Shown here piece after piece: positions 6,946-7,131 of a stretch of DNA of 7,131 bases; within the stretch, counting starts at the first letter, position 1, and each line of letters opens with the position of its first letter. The notes below the pieces were generated by a model, which made no database searches, had not been told where the DNA came from, and saw nothing but the letters and a program-made list of their open reading frames with translations. This stretch comes from DASRQK01 sp964436635 (GTDB lineage: Bacteria; Bacteroidota; Bacteroidia; Sphingobacteriales; Sphingobacteriaceae): assembly GCA_964436635.1 (NCBI GenBank), contig CAYTDM010000042.1, forward strand, positions 1 to 7,131. The letters are read 5' to 3'. The translations under genes and the position numbers were made by a program.

Positions 6946-7131
6946 TTATTCGTGCAGCCCTTCTTGTCCGCCACCTCGTCTACGCAGTTCAAGCACTAAT
7001 TTTTCTCTGAATTCGCGCTCAACCTCGAAGAATCTTGAAGCTCTAGCCGAGCCTACTATGGAAGAGAATTGCGATCTATATTTCTTTTTAACTTCTAAAA
7101 GCTTAGATTCTACAGCCAATTCATCCATGCG
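6946..7131 (-). CDS. C-terminal end of a charged helical protein (start off window)
   Basis: Only the last 61 or so codons are present; the frame stays open through the right edge (Arg before the Met at 7126-7128), so that Met is internal. The sequence is strongly helical and charged: ESKLLEVKKKYRSQFSSIV, then SRFFEVEREFREKLVLELRR, ending in a Gly-rich, polar tail. This resembles the C-terminus of small secreted Bacteroidota proteins often annotated as heavy-metal sensor or Spy/CpxP-like, or as sensor of ECF-type sigma factor, in which a K-K-Y-x-x-Q-F block and an F-x-x-E-R-E-F-R block recur. The assignment is by memory of pattern only and the signal peptide is not visible. It is the upstream partner of the aminotransferase gene, 3 bp away. 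Confidence 0.6.
   Translation of the reverse strand, partial: RMDELAVESKLLEVKKKYRSQFSSIVGSARASRFFEVEREFREKLVLELRRRGGGQEGLHE

Overview
The window looks like a chromosomal stretch from a member of the Bacteroidota. The evidence is the Bacteroidota-type GlmM sequence, a fragment of a SusC/RagA-type TonB-dependent receptor, a TAnnTTTG-like promoter box, A/T-rich start regions without clear Shine-Dalgarno sites, and a lipoprotein chitobiase-type GH20 enzyme. The class within the phylum cannot be fixed from this sequence.

Layout. On the + strand, 1-1094 holds the central and C-terminal parts of a phosphoglucosamine mutase gene (glmM), interrupted at 236-446. Then come a small secreted protein of unknown function (1151-1720), an arginine-deiminase-type enzyme 12 bp further on (1733-3190), and a large lipoprotein beta-N-acetylhexosaminidase (3234-5786). 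On the - strand, converging on these, are a PLP-dependent class III aminotransferase (5758-6942) and, 3 bp upstream of its start, the C-terminal end of a charged helical protein that runs off the right edge (6946-7131). The convergent coding regions overlap by 29 bp. No intergenic gap exceeds about 60 bp. I see no RNA gene, CRISPR array, transposase or integrase.

How the genes fit together. GlmM makes GlcN-1-P for peptidoglycan and LPS precursors, and the GH20 enzyme would release GlcNAc from chitooligosaccharides or wall fragments, so both touch amino-sugar metabolism. The deiminase and the aminotransferase could both belong to arginine/ornithine metabolism, but they lie on opposite strands and the link is only suggestive. 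Apart from glmM this reads as ordinary metabolic chromosome.

The one real anomaly is in glmM. About 211 bp encoding a piece of a SusC-type receptor C-terminal region replaces about three codons immediately before the Mg-binding DPDVDR loop. It brings an in-frame TGA and shifts the downstream frame. Either glmM is truly broken by an ectopic receptor-gene fragment, or the sequence is a chimeric assembly. The window alone cannot decide this, and the otherwise intact glmM flanks make an artefact or a very recent event the leading explanations.
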